DNA from: HKST-UBA85 sp035654775
GTDB taxonomy: Bacteria; Bacteroidota; Bacteroidia; Flavobacteriales; Flavobacteriaceae
Direction: 5' to 3'
Assembly (NCBI GenBank): GCA_035654775.1
Contig: DASRWB010000016.1
Coordinates: forward strand, 1 to 9,706
DNA length: 9,706 bases
In this document: positions 1 to 6,416 of the stretch, in pieces
How positions within the stretch are numbered: the first letter of the stretch is position 1
How the letters are laid out: the number at the start of each line of letters is the position of its first letter
The notes under the pieces: generated by a model
Databases searched by the model: none
What the model saw: the letters and a program-made list of their open reading frames with translations, nothing else
What the model was told of the DNA's origin: nothing
Program-made: the position numbers and the translations under genes

Positions 1-174
1 AACGACGAAGTTCGCGTGTACAAAGGCGGTTCATGGAAAGACAGAGAATACTGGTTGGATCCGGCGCAAAGACGCTATTTCCCACAGGATATGGCCACAG
101 ATTACATTGGATTTAGATGTGCTATGTCTCGTGTAGGCTCAAAATCTAAATCAAAAAACAAAACCAAAAATTAA
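1..174 (+). CDS. gldJ: GldJ, gliding motility lipoprotein, C-terminal end only (partial)
   Basis: The window opens inside this gene; 57 codons and a TAA stop are visible in frame 1. The visible part contains GGSW near residue 10 and ends in GFRCAMSRVG followed by a Lys/Ser/Asn-rich tail (SKSKSKNKTKN). GGSW and GFRCA are typical of the C-terminal end of the formylglycine-generating-enzyme/sulfatase-modifying (SUMF1) fold. GldJ and GldK, two lipoproteins of Bacteroidota gliding and type IX secretion, both use this fold. I choose GldJ over GldK because GldK is normally followed by gldL, whereas here murF follows, as I recall for gldJ in flavobacteria. GldJ is an outer-membrane lipoprotein needed for gliding and for stability of the secretion apparatus. 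From memory of Flavobacterium johnsoniae work, the extreme C-terminal residues matter for motility more than for secretion. The N-terminus and lipobox lie outside the window. Confidence 0.82.
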   Translation, partial: NDEVRVYKGGSWKDREYWLDPAQRRYFPQDMATDYIGFRCAMSRVGSKSKSKNKTKN

Positions 175-195
175 TATTTTAATGCTAAGAATTAT

Positions 196-230
196 AAAAG
201 TCCTGACAAGTTGTTAGGACTTTTTTTTAT
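196..230 (+). terminator. Strong intrinsic terminator after gldJ
   Basis: A 13-base-pair stem is formed by 196-208 (AAAAGTCCTGACA) and 212-224 (TGTTAGGACTTTT), with one G-T wobble and a three-base loop (209-211). The run of T continues to 228. This is a textbook rho-independent terminator 22 bases after the gldJ stop. It ends only about ten bases before the murF start codon, so it also occupies the murF leader. Confidence 0.9.
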
Positions 231-239
231 TTTTATTTT

Positions 240-1514
240 ATGAAGATTGAACAACTCCATTCCCTGTTTTTAAGCTGTTCCGCTGCTAACACAGATACAC
301 GTACCACTCAAAAAAATGACATGTTTTTCGCTTTAAAAGGAGAACACTTCAACGGAAACACCTTTGCTGAAAAAGCCATACAACTGGGTGCCAAATACGC
401 CGTGGTTGACGATCGCCGGTACGTGTTAAGTTCGCAATATATCCTAGTTCCTAATGTATTGACAACTTTACAAGAGTTAGCGGCCTATCACAGAACGTAC
501 TTAGGCATTCCCATTTTGGCACTTACCGGGAGCAACGGCAAAACAACGACAAAAGAATTAATACATACCGTACTTTCAAAGAAAGTAAACGTGGTGGCAA
601 CCAAAGGAAACTTAAACAATCATATTGGCGTGCCGCTTACCTTGCTCACGATGAATAAAACTACCGAAATGGGTATTGTTGAAATGGGAGCAAATCACTT
701 AGGCGAAATAGATTTCCTGACTCAAATAGTAAAACCGGATTATGGATACATCACCAATTTTGGAAAAGCCCATTTGGAAGGTTTTGGAAGCGTAGAAGGC
801 ATTATTCAAGGAAAAAGTGAATTATATGACTACTTAATCGCTAATCATAAGTGTGTTTTTGTTAACGGGAACGATTCCATTCAGCTTCAAAAAACAAAAC
901 ATGCCAAACGTTTTGTGTTTGGAGCCATGGATACTAATCCTGATGTAGTTGTTGTGTTAACTTCATGTACTCCAAATGTGTGCGTCACCTACGCCAACCT
1001 ACAAATAAACAGCAACCTCATTGGGAATTACAATTTCAGCAATATCGCTGCAGCCATTGCCATAGGCCATTATTTTGGGATTGATGCTAACGTTATAAAA
1101 GATGCCATAGAAGCCTATGTTCCCAAAAACAATCGCTCACAAATTCTTAAAACCGGTACCAATAAAATTATTCTGGATGCCTACAACGCCAATCCAACCA
1201 GTATGGAAGCGGCAATAAAAAACATGTCGCAGTTGCCGGATAAAAACAAGGTGCTTATACTGGGTGATATGTTTGAATTGGGGAACTCTAGTGAAGCTGA
1301 GCATCAGGCCATTATTGATTTGGCTATTCGCTTAAATTTCAACTCCATTATAGTAATTGGGAAAAACTTTTTTATCACTAAAACTCCGGAATGCATTACA
1401 AAGTATAAAACCTTTGATGAATTTAAAATGCAATACACGCCCATTACCAACAGCAGTATACTTATTAAAGGTTCCAGAGGAATGGCACTGGAAAGAACGC
1501 TGGAATTTTTATAA
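240..1514 (+). CDS. murF: UDP-N-acetylmuramoyl-tripeptide--D-alanyl-D-alanine ligase (MurF)
   Basis: MurF adds the D-Ala-D-Ala dipeptide to UDP-MurNAc-tripeptide using ATP, the last cytoplasmic step in making the peptidoglycan pentapeptide precursor. The 424-residue length suits the family. In order: an N-terminal substrate domain containing DMFFALKGEHFNGNTF (27-42), the ATP-binding P-loop GSNGKTTT (97-104), KGNLNNHIGVPLTLL (122-136), EMGANHLGE (148-156), and NFGKAHLEGFGS (173-184). Lys192 in QGKSELY is the expected carbamylated metal-site lysine. GNYNFSNIAAA (262-272), NNRSQ, the C-terminal domain motif DAYNANPTSM (313-322) and LGDMFELG (341-348) follow. The ATG at 240 gives the normal N-terminus. 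There is no Shine-Dalgarno, only a T/A-rich leader, as is usual in this phylum. No TAnnTTTG promoter box is visible between gldJ and murF, so expression may depend on read-through of the gldJ terminator or on a distant or atypical promoter. Confidence 0.96.
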   Translation: MKIEQLHSLFLSCSAANTDTRTTQKNDMFFALKGEHFNGNTFAEKAIQLGAKYAVVDDRRYVLSSQYILVPNVLTTLQELAAYHRTYLGIPILALTGSNGKTTTKELIHTVLSKKVNVVATKGNLNNHIGVPLTLLTMNKTTEMGIVEMGANHLGEIDFLTQIVKPDYGYITNFGKAHLEGFGSVEGIIQGKSELYDYLIANHKCVFVNGNDSIQLQKTKHAKRFVFGAMDTNPDVVVVLTSCTPNVCVTYANLQINSNLIGNYNFSNIAAAIAIGHYFGIDANVIKDAIEAYVPKNNRSQILKTGTNKIILDAYNANPTSMEAAIKNMSQLPDKNKVLILGDMFELGNSSEAEHQAIIDLAIRLNFNSIIVIGKNFFITKTPECITKYKTFDEFKMQYTPITNSSILIKGSRGMALERTLEFL

Positions 1515-1546
1515 CACCTAATAAAAACAAATTACAGCTAAAAATG

Positions 1547-1621
1547 TGGGTCATACCGGATTCGAACCAGTGACTTCCACCCTGTCAAGGTGACACTCTA
1601 AACCAACTGAGTTAATGACCC
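1547..1621 (-). tRNA. tRNA-Val, anticodon GAC
   Basis: The 75-base minus-strand sequence folds as a complete cloverleaf. The acceptor is GGGTCAT/ATGACCC with discriminator A. The D-stem is ACTC/GAGT. The anticodon stem TCACC/GGTGG encloses the loop TTGACAG, giving anticodon GAC at 1586-1584. The T-arm is ACTGG-TTCGAAT-CCGGT. GAC reads GUC/GUU valine codons. The 3' CCA is not encoded. It is the second of two valine tRNAs in transcription order, and its 5' end lies two bases beyond the T-tract of a terminator-like hairpin. I see no promoter of its own and no clear terminator after it. Confidence 0.95.
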
Positions 1622-1623
1622 AT

Positions 1624-1658
1624 AAAAAAAGCCCTAAGCGTTTAAATCGTTAGGACTT
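1624..1658 (-). terminator. Intrinsic terminator-like hairpin between the two valine tRNAs
   Basis: Read on the minus strand, AAGTCCTAA (1658-1650) pairs with TTAGGGCTT (1637-1629) over nine base pairs including one G-U, with a 12-base loop. Seven T residues (1630-1624) follow. As RNA the stem is continuous only on the minus strand; the plus-strand version has a C-A mismatch and no T-run after it. It lies just after tRNA-Val(UAC) and ends two bases before the mature 5' end of tRNA-Val(GAC). Its stem sequence resembles the gldJ terminator. Confidence 0.72.
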
Positions 1659-1663
1659 TCAGG

Positions 1664-1738
1664 TGGGCGCGAAGGGATTCGAACCCCTGACCCCTTGGGT
1701 GTAAACCAAGTGCTCTGAACCAACTGAGCTACGCGCCC
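1664..1738 (-). tRNA. tRNA-Val, anticodon TAC (UAC)
   Basis: A 75-base minus-strand cloverleaf. The acceptor is GGGCGCG/CGCGCCC with discriminator A. The D-stem is GCTC/GAGC. The anticodon stem CTTGG/CCAAG encloses the loop TTTACAC, giving anticodon TAC at 1703-1701. The T-arm is AGGGG-TTCGAAT-CCCTT. UAC reads GUA/GUG valine codons, so with the neighbouring GAC tRNA the pair covers all valine codons. CCA is not encoded (the sequence after the discriminator is CCT). A good promoter lies directly upstream. Confidence 0.97.
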
Positions 1739-1753
1739 TATTCAATAGGACTG

Positions 1754-1782
1754 CAAATATAAAGCAGTTTTTTATTTGGCAA
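1754..1782 (-). promoter_or_regulatory. Bacteroidota-type promoter for the tRNA-Val pair
   Basis: On the minus strand the -7 box TATATTTG (1761-1754) matches the Bacteroidota consensus TAnnTTTG exactly. A TTTTTG run ending in TTG (1782-1780) stands 18 bases upstream as the -33 element. Expected transcription start is about 1748, some ten bases before the mature 5' end of tRNA-Val(UAC). The -7 box sits inside the inverted repeat ACTGC/GCAGT at 1750-1768. Confidence 0.72.
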
Positions 1783-1802
1783 AAACTTTTTAGTAAAAAA
1801 AA

Positions 1803-3020
1803 TTAAATTATTTCAGCAACCACAAAAGTGCTTCCGCCAATAAAAATAAAGTCGTTTTTTCCGGCTGATTGTAATGCTACCTGATATGCTTCTTGAACAC
1901 TGTTGTAGCATTTTCCTAGAAGCCCACATGTTTCAGCTTGGGCCTTTAACTCGTCTGCCTCTAATCCTCGTGGCACATTCGGTTTACAAAAGTAATAGGT
2001 TGCTTTTTTTGGTAATAATGAAAGTATTCCGTCTAATGCTTTATCGTTGACCACACCAAATACAATGTGGAGTTTTTCAAACTTTTCTTTTTTAATTTGA
2101 TCAAAAACATAGGCAATTCCACCAGCATTATGGGCTGTATCACATACCGCTTTGGGAACATCGCGTATTGTTTGCCATCTGCCTAATAAACCGGTATTTT
2201 TGACCACATGCAAAAGCCCTGATGCACTGTGAGCAGCATTTATTTTCCAGCCTTGTTTTTTAAGAATATGGAGTGTGGCTAGTGCGGTTTTACTGTTTTT
2301 TGACTGGTAGCTTCCTTTTAAATCGGTTGGATATTCGGGAAGTTTGAAATCCTCGGCAAAGTATAAAGAGGCATGACGGTTTTTTGCCGTTTCCTGAAAA
2401 ACAGCTGTGGTTTCATCTTGCTTTTCTCCAATAATGACCGGCGTATTTGCTTTTATTATTCCGGCTTTTTCTGCGGCTATTTCCTGTAATGAATTCCCTA
2501 AAACCTGAGTATGATCCAAACTTATGTTAGTGATTACTGAAATTTCGGGTAATATAATATTGGTAGAGTCCATCCTTCCGCCAAGTCCGGTTTCTATAAT
2601 GGCTATATCCACTTTTTGTTTACTAAAATAATCGAACGCCATACCTACTGTCATTTCAAAAAATGACAACTGATGTTTTTCCAAAAACACTTTATTTTTC
2701 TCTATAAAGTGTATCACAAAGTGTTTGTTTACTTTTTTTCCATTAATTTTTATGCGTTCTCTGAAATCTTTTAAATGTGGTGAGGTATAAAGCCCTACTT
2801 TATAACCTGCTTCTTGTAGTACAGAGGCCAAAATATGACTGGTAGAACCCTTGCCGTTTGTTCCGGCTACATGGATAGATTTAAATTTTTTTTCAGGGAA
2901 ATTGAGATGTGCCGATAACTGTAAGGTATGGGTAAGGTCTTTTTTGTAGGCAACTATCCCTTGACGTTGATACATTGGAAGTTTAGAAAACATCCAAGCG
3001 ACGGTTTCCAAATAGGTCAT
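1803..3020 (-). CDS. folC: Bifunctional dihydrofolate synthase / folylpolyglutamate synthase (FolC)
   Basis: FolC is a cytoplasmic ATP-dependent ligase. It couples glutamate to dihydropteroate, making dihydrofolate, and then extends the glutamate chain on folates. Numbering from the ATG at 3020 (405 residues): the P-loop GTNGKGS (53-59), LYTSPHLKDFRERI, ETGLGGRMDSTN (143-154), LDHTQVLGNS (168-177), Lys185 in AAEKAGII as the likely carbamylated lysine, LGRWQ (279-283), and DTAHNAGG starting near 294. All are typical of FolC. An in-frame TTG two codons upstream (3026) would abut the tonB-like stop directly. I prefer the ATG, which sits six bases after that stop. It is the last gene of the minus-strand run; no convincing terminator follows, only an A/T-rich spacer before the tRNA promoter. 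FolC shares its fold with MurF. Confidence 0.94.
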   Translation of the reverse strand: MTYLETVAWMFSKLPMYQRQGIVAYKKDLTHTLQLSAHLNFPEKKFKSIHVAGTNGKGSTSHILASVLQEAGYKVGLYTSPHLKDFRERIKINGKKVNKHFVIHFIEKNKVFLEKHQLSFFEMTVGMAFDYFSKQKVDIAIIETGLGGRMDSTNIILPEISVITNISLDHTQVLGNSLQEIAAEKAGIIKANTPVIIGEKQDETTAVFQETAKNRHASLYFAEDFKLPEYPTDLKGSYQSKNSKTALATLHILKKQGWKINAAHSASGLLHVVKNTGLLGRWQTIRDVPKAVCDTAHNAGGIAYVFDQIKKEKFEKLHIVFGVVNDKALDGILSLLPKKATYYFCKPNVPRGLEADELKAQAETCGLLGKCYNSVQEAYQVALQSAGKNDFIFIGGSTFVVAEII

Positions 3021-3026
3021 GTGCAA

Positions 3027-3866
3027 TTAATAATCGAAGTTTATACTTACAAAGCCTATTTGCCGGGTTGGTGCATTGGCATCTGCCGGCCATTTAAACG
3101 ATAGGGCAATTTTTTTTGCCGGCTCCAGTAGGCAGGAAGCTGTGTTGGTGGTGCCTTGTACTCCGGGTTCGGCTTTCAGTACCTTTCCTTGTTTGTCTAC
3201 CTCTATTCTAACTACAACAAGGCCGTATTCATTACATTCTTGTTTGAAAATTTCATTGGTAGGCTTGCCTCTGCCTTTTAATCCAAACCCTACGCCGCCT
3301 TTTCCGGGACCTGAACCTCCAAAATAACTAGGCGCATACGGATCACCGTCTAATTGCCCTTGATTTCCGGGAGTGTTTCCTGTACCATCTGAAGTGTTCT
3401 TTGTACCGTCAGCATTTTTCACACCTCCAATAAGTTCTTCCAGTTCTTTTTTCTTGGCTTCTTCTTCTTTACGTTTTTTTTCTTCTGCCTCGCGCTTTTC
3501 TCTTTCTATACGTTCGGCTTCGGCTTTTGCCTTGGCCTCAGCTTCTTTTTGTTTTTTTATGGCTATGGCTTCGGGAGATTCCTCGGTTAAAACATCTTCT
3601 GCTTTTGAAGTTTCTGAAGCTTGTTGTGGTGCTTCTTGCGGTTGTGTTTCTTCAATTATTTCTTGATTTTCGGCCTTTACAGGTTCACTGGGTTGCACCG
3701 GACCGCTTCCAAAATCAGTATTCCCAAAATTAACGGCTACTCCATACTCCAATGGCGGATCCATATATTTGGTTCCCATTACAAACATGAGAAGCAATAT
3801 GATAACCGTTAGTAGCGCGGTTATTTTTGCAGCGTTTTTCTCATGTTTGGTCTTAAAGTATTTCAT
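3027..3866 (-). CDS. tonB: TonB-family energy transducer with TolA-like charged linker
   Basis: This 279-residue protein has the layout of a TonB/TolA transducer: a cytoplasmic basic start (MKYFKTKHEKN), one membrane anchor at about 15-31 (ALLTVIILLLMFVMG), a long periplasmic linker, and a small C-terminal domain at about 200-279. The linker is first acidic/Gln-Pro-rich (60-100), then a highly charged Lys/Glu/Ala helix (104-145), then Gly/Asn/Thr-rich (147-200). The C-terminal part contains YGLVVVRIEVDKQGKV, the usual TonB C-terminal strand, and ends in FVSINFDY. It would carry proton-gradient energy from ExbB/ExbD to TonB-dependent receptors. The alanine/lysine/glutamate helix is more like TolA than the Pro-rich linker of E. 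coli TonB, so a TolA-like role cannot be excluded. It starts four bases after exbD and ends six bases before the folC ATG. Confidence 0.85.
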   Translation of the reverse strand: MKYFKTKHEKNAAKITALLTVIILLLMFVMGTKYMDPPLEYGVAVNFGNTDFGSGPVQPSEPVKAENQEIIEETQPQEAPQQASETSKAEDVLTEESPEAIAIKKQKEAEAKAKAEAERIEREKREAEEKKRKEEEAKKKELEELIGGVKNADGTKNTSDGTGNTPGNQGQLDGDPYAPSYFGGSGPGKGGVGFGLKGRGKPTNEIFKQECNEYGLVVVRIEVDKQGKVLKAEPGVQGTTNTASCLLEPAKKIALSFKWPADANAPTRQIGFVSINFDY

Positions 3867-3870
3867 TTGT

Positions 3871-4263
3871 TTAATTGGGTTTTACCGCCAAAATTACTTT
3901 AAACTTGTTTCGGTTTGCAATGTCCATTACACTCACCACATTTTCCACCGGTACTGATTTTTCAGCTCTTAAAACAATGGTAGGTTGGCTCTCGTTGGCT
4001 AGTAATGTTTTGAGTTCGCTTTCCAACACACTCACACCCACAAGTTTTTGATCGACATAGTAGCGCAAATCTTTTGTTATACTGACGGCTACCGATTTTT
4101 TATTTTCTGTTTTACCACTGGCTTTAGGTAATAATATATCTATTGCGTTTGTAGTTACCAAAGTAGAAGCCAGCATAAAGAAAATAAGCAGGAGAAATAC
4201 AATATCTGTCATGGACGACATATTGAATTCCGGGGTAACTTTATTTCTTCCTCTAAAATTCAT
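3871..4263 (-). CDS. exbD: ExbD/TolR-family biopolymer transport protein
   Basis: A 130-residue single-span inner-membrane protein, close to the family norm of 130-145. After a short cytoplasmic start (MNFRGRNKVTPEFNMSSM) comes the single helix TDIVFLLLIFFMLASTLV (19-36). Asp20 in SSMTDIVF occupies the position of the proton-carrying aspartate of ExbD/TolR. The remaining roughly 90 residues form the periplasmic domain; VLRAEKSVPVENVVSVMDIA matches the usual ExbD/TolR strand-helix pattern. It works with ExbB as the proton-driven motor that energises the TonB-like protein. It is tightly coupled: three bases separate it from exbB upstream and four from the tonB-like gene downstream, so the three are almost certainly co-transcribed. 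Confidence 0.94.
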   Translation of the reverse strand: MNFRGRNKVTPEFNMSSMTDIVFLLLIFFMLASTLVTTNAIDILLPKASGKTENKKSVAVSITKDLRYYVDQKLVGVSVLESELKTLLANESQPTIVLRAEKSVPVENVVSVMDIANRNKFKVILAVKPN

Positions 4264-4266
4264 TTT

Positions 4267-4968
4267 TTATCCGGGTTCGTTTAAGTGGTCTAAAAATTCC
4301 AATGAATTGGCTTCCATTTGATAAATAACTTTATCTGTTCTGACTACCAAGTGGTTGTAGGCCATATAAGCAACAATTCCAACTATTAAACCGGCGACGG
4401 TTGTGGTCATAGCTATATATAATCCATCAGCAAGAAGCTTAATGTCTATTTGTCCGCCGGAGTTTGCAATTTCAAATATTGAAAGTATCATTCCAATAAC
4501 TGTACCAAGAAACCCAATCATAGGCGCCGCTCCGGAAATAGTGGCCAGTATACTGACATTCTTTTCTAACGAATACACTTCCAGTCGTCCCGCATTTTCA
4601 ATGGCCGTATTAATGTCGGCAAGCGGTTTTCCTATTCGGGTAATGCCCTTTGAGATAAGTCTGGAAACCGGTGAATTTATTTGCGCACAAAGTACCTGAG
4701 CCGTGTCAATTTTTCCGTTACTGACATGATCCTTAATTTGATTCATGAAATTGGCATCCACTTTTGAAGCGGCTTTAATAGCCAGTAAGCGTTCGAAATA
4801 AATGTAAATTGCTGCAATAAGCAATAAAAACAATATGCCTATTATTATTTTTCCTGCAGCTCCACCACTGCTTATTAATTCTATTATGGAAAGGGTTTTT
4901 TCTACTGATTCGCCTTCGATAGGCACTTCAGTTTCTTGTTGTAATTTCAGGAATAAAGTAGTTAACAT
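4267..4968 (-). CDS. exbB: ExbB/TolQ/MotA-family proton channel protein
   Basis: A 233-residue protein with three membrane segments: about 40-58 (KIIIGILFLLLIAAIYIYF), 138-166 and 178-208. A cytoplasmic loop of roughly 80 residues lies between the first two. The second segment carries SGAAPMIGFLGTVIGM (145-160), the family signature, and the third has LADGLYIAMTTTVAGL (179-194) with the threonines that line the ion path. It forms the channel ring around ExbD. An N-terminal extension of about 35 residues precedes the first helix (LKLQQETEVPIEGESVEK); it could be a periplasmic stretch as in ExbB, and I see no cleavable signal peptide. It follows nhaD after a 49-base gap with no visible terminator or TAnnTTTG box, so it is probably part of the same transcript. 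Confidence 0.94.
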   Translation of the reverse strand: MLTTLFLKLQQETEVPIEGESVEKTLSIIELISSGGAAGKIIIGILFLLLIAAIYIYFERLLAIKAASKVDANFMNQIKDHVSNGKIDTAQVLCAQINSPVSRLISKGITRIGKPLADINTAIENAGRLEVYSLEKNVSILATISGAAPMIGFLGTVIGMILSIFEIANSGGQIDIKLLADGLYIAMTTTVAGLIVGIVAYMAYNHLVVRTDKVIYQMEANSLEFLDHLNEPG

Positions 4969-5017
4969 ATTTTTTAATTTGTTTTATTGATAACGTTAGT
5001 TTCCGTATTTAAGTATT

Positions 5018-6409
5018 TTAAAAAAGGGTTCTTGTAAACATAAAAGCTACAGCTCCAACTAAAAACCCAACTAAGGCTAGCCAGGATATTTTTTTAAGAT
5101 ACCAAAAAAAGTCTATTTTTTCCATTCCCATGGCTACCACGCCCGCAGCTGATCCAATAACCAGCATACTTCCTCCGGTTCCGGCAGAATAGGCAATAAA
5201 GTGCCATAATTCGTTGTCTATGGGTTCCGAAAACATTCCTAAACTTGCAGCAACCAGCGGTACATTATCTATGATTGCCGAGCCTACACCCAACAGCAAA
5301 ACAACCAAATCCGAAACGCCTTCATGATGCAGTTCGGTGCCTAGCATAGGCATATAGACTTGCAATGTATTTGCAAAATCAAAAAGAATTCCCAGTGATT
5401 CGAGTGCAGCTACCGCCATTAGAATACCTAAGAAAAATAAAATACTGGGCATTTCTATTCTGGAAAGTGAGTGATGAACCGGACTATGGTGTCCGTCATA
5501 GTCTCCGCCTTGATGTTCGGTATGTGTTAAGGTGAATTTTGAGTTGCTGTAAATTTCAGCAAAAATGGCTACAACGCCTAAAGCAAGCATCATTCCAACA
5601 TAGGGCGGCAAATGGGTAATCGTTTTAAAAACAGGCACAGATACAATTCCACCTAACCCCAGGTAAAGCATGGTGGCGCTAAATTTACTTTTGGGTTTTT
5701 CTTCTTCAACTTCACCTTCAATTTTACCCTTAAAAACGGGTAAATATGAAGCGATTAAAGTAGGCACAACCATACACAGCAATGAAGGTATGAATAAATA
5801 AACAAACAAATGGTCTGTAGTTACTTTCTTTCCTATCCACAGCATAGTGGTTGTAACATCGCCAATAGGAGACCACGCTCCGCCGGCATTGGCTGCTATA
5901 ATTATTAAACCCGCATACCAAATACGAATATTTCTGTCTTGAACCAGTTTTTGCAAAATAGATATGAGTACGATGGTAGCCGTTAAATTATCTATTATCG
6001 CAGACAGAAAAAAAGCTAAAAACCCAAAAATCCAAAGGATTCTTTTTTTACTTTTGGTTTTGACAAAAGTTTTTATGGTTGAAAAGCCGTCAAAATAGTC
6101 AATAATCTCTACAATGGTCATTGCTCCAAGTAAGAAGATTAAAATTTCAGCGGTTTTCCCCAAATGATGCAACAGTGTTTCCTCCATTACATGCGCTTTT
6201 TCCGCAGTAGTAAAGCTAGAAAAGGCTTCAACCATACCGTGTTTTGCGGAATCAAACCAATTGGTGAAATAGTCTAGTCCAAAAGCAATAAGTGCCCAGG
6301 ATACAGCCATCATTATTAATGCGGGAATGAGCTTGTCTACTTTTAAGTTGTGTTCTAGTGTAATAGCGAGGTAACCTATTATGAACACTAAAATTATTAT
6401 TGTTTCCAT
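5018..6409 (-). CDS. nhaD: NhaD-type Na+/H+ antiporter
   Basis: A 463-residue polytopic inner-membrane protein with roughly 11-13 hydrophobic spans. It shows the two-fold internal repeat of the ion-transporter superfamily: SAIIDNLTAT (136-145) in the first half and SAIIDNVPLV (377-386) in the second. Each is followed by a Gly/Ser-rich re-entrant stretch, AANAGGAWSPIGDVTTTM (172-189) and SAGTGGSMLVIGSAAGVVAMG (from 408). These are characteristic of NhaD, which exports Na+ or Li+ in exchange for protons. A histidine- and aspartate-rich loop (HTEHQGGDYDGHHSPVHH, about 296-313) joins the halves. Another His cluster (MEETLLHHLG) lies at about 75-84. Start ATG at 6409 is seven bases after the dehydrogenase stop, so the two genes are co-transcribed. 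Length fits the family. Confidence 0.92.
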   Translation of the reverse strand: METIIILVFIIGYLAITLEHNLKVDKLIPALIMMAVSWALIAFGLDYFTNWFDSAKHGMVEAFSSFTTAEKAHVMEETLLHHLGKTAEILIFLLGAMTIVEIIDYFDGFSTIKTFVKTKSKKRILWIFGFLAFFLSAIIDNLTATIVLISILQKLVQDRNIRIWYAGLIIIAANAGGAWSPIGDVTTTMLWIGKKVTTDHLFVYLFIPSLLCMVVPTLIASYLPVFKGKIEGEVEEEKPKSKFSATMLYLGLGGIVSVPVFKTITHLPPYVGMMLALGVVAIFAEIYSNSKFTLTHTEHQGGDYDGHHSPVHHSLSRIEMPSILFFLGILMAVAALESLGILFDFANTLQVYMPMLGTELHHEGVSDLVVLLLGVGSAIIDNVPLVAASLGMFSEPIDNELWHFIAYSAGTGGSMLVIGSAAGVVAMGMEKIDFFWYLKKISWLALVGFLVGAVAFMFTRTLF

Positions 6410-6416
6410 GATTTAT

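Noticed and set aside
1739..1802. Terminator for folC in the A/T-rich spacer
   Set aside because: Possible stems here (for example ACT/AGT around AAAA) are too short on the minus strand. The only real dyad, ACTGC/GCAGT, is followed by T only on the plus strand.
3021..3026. TTG start for FolC two codons upstream of the ATG
   Set aside because: A rare start codon abutting the previous stop; the ATG at 3020 is the simpler choice and the difference is two residues.
3076..3957. Several plus-strand open frames opposite the tonB-like gene and the exbD end
   Set aside because: They are low-complexity Ser/Phe/Leu-rich or otherwise featureless translations antisense to the Lys/Glu-rich linker and to exbD. 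They have no family motifs and lie over well-supported genes.
4403..4699. 98-codon plus-strand frame opposite exbB
   Set aside because: It is the antisense shadow of a conserved membrane protein, with no recognisable motif or leader.
4969..5017. Separate promoter for exbB
   Set aside because: No TAnnTTTG box or well-spaced TTG on the minus strand in the 49-base gap, so I did not call one.
5730..5921. 63-codon minus-strand frame inside nhaD
   Set aside because: An out-of-frame shadow inside a gene whose own frame carries all NhaD motifs; Cys/Tyr/Arg-rich translation typical of a wrong frame.
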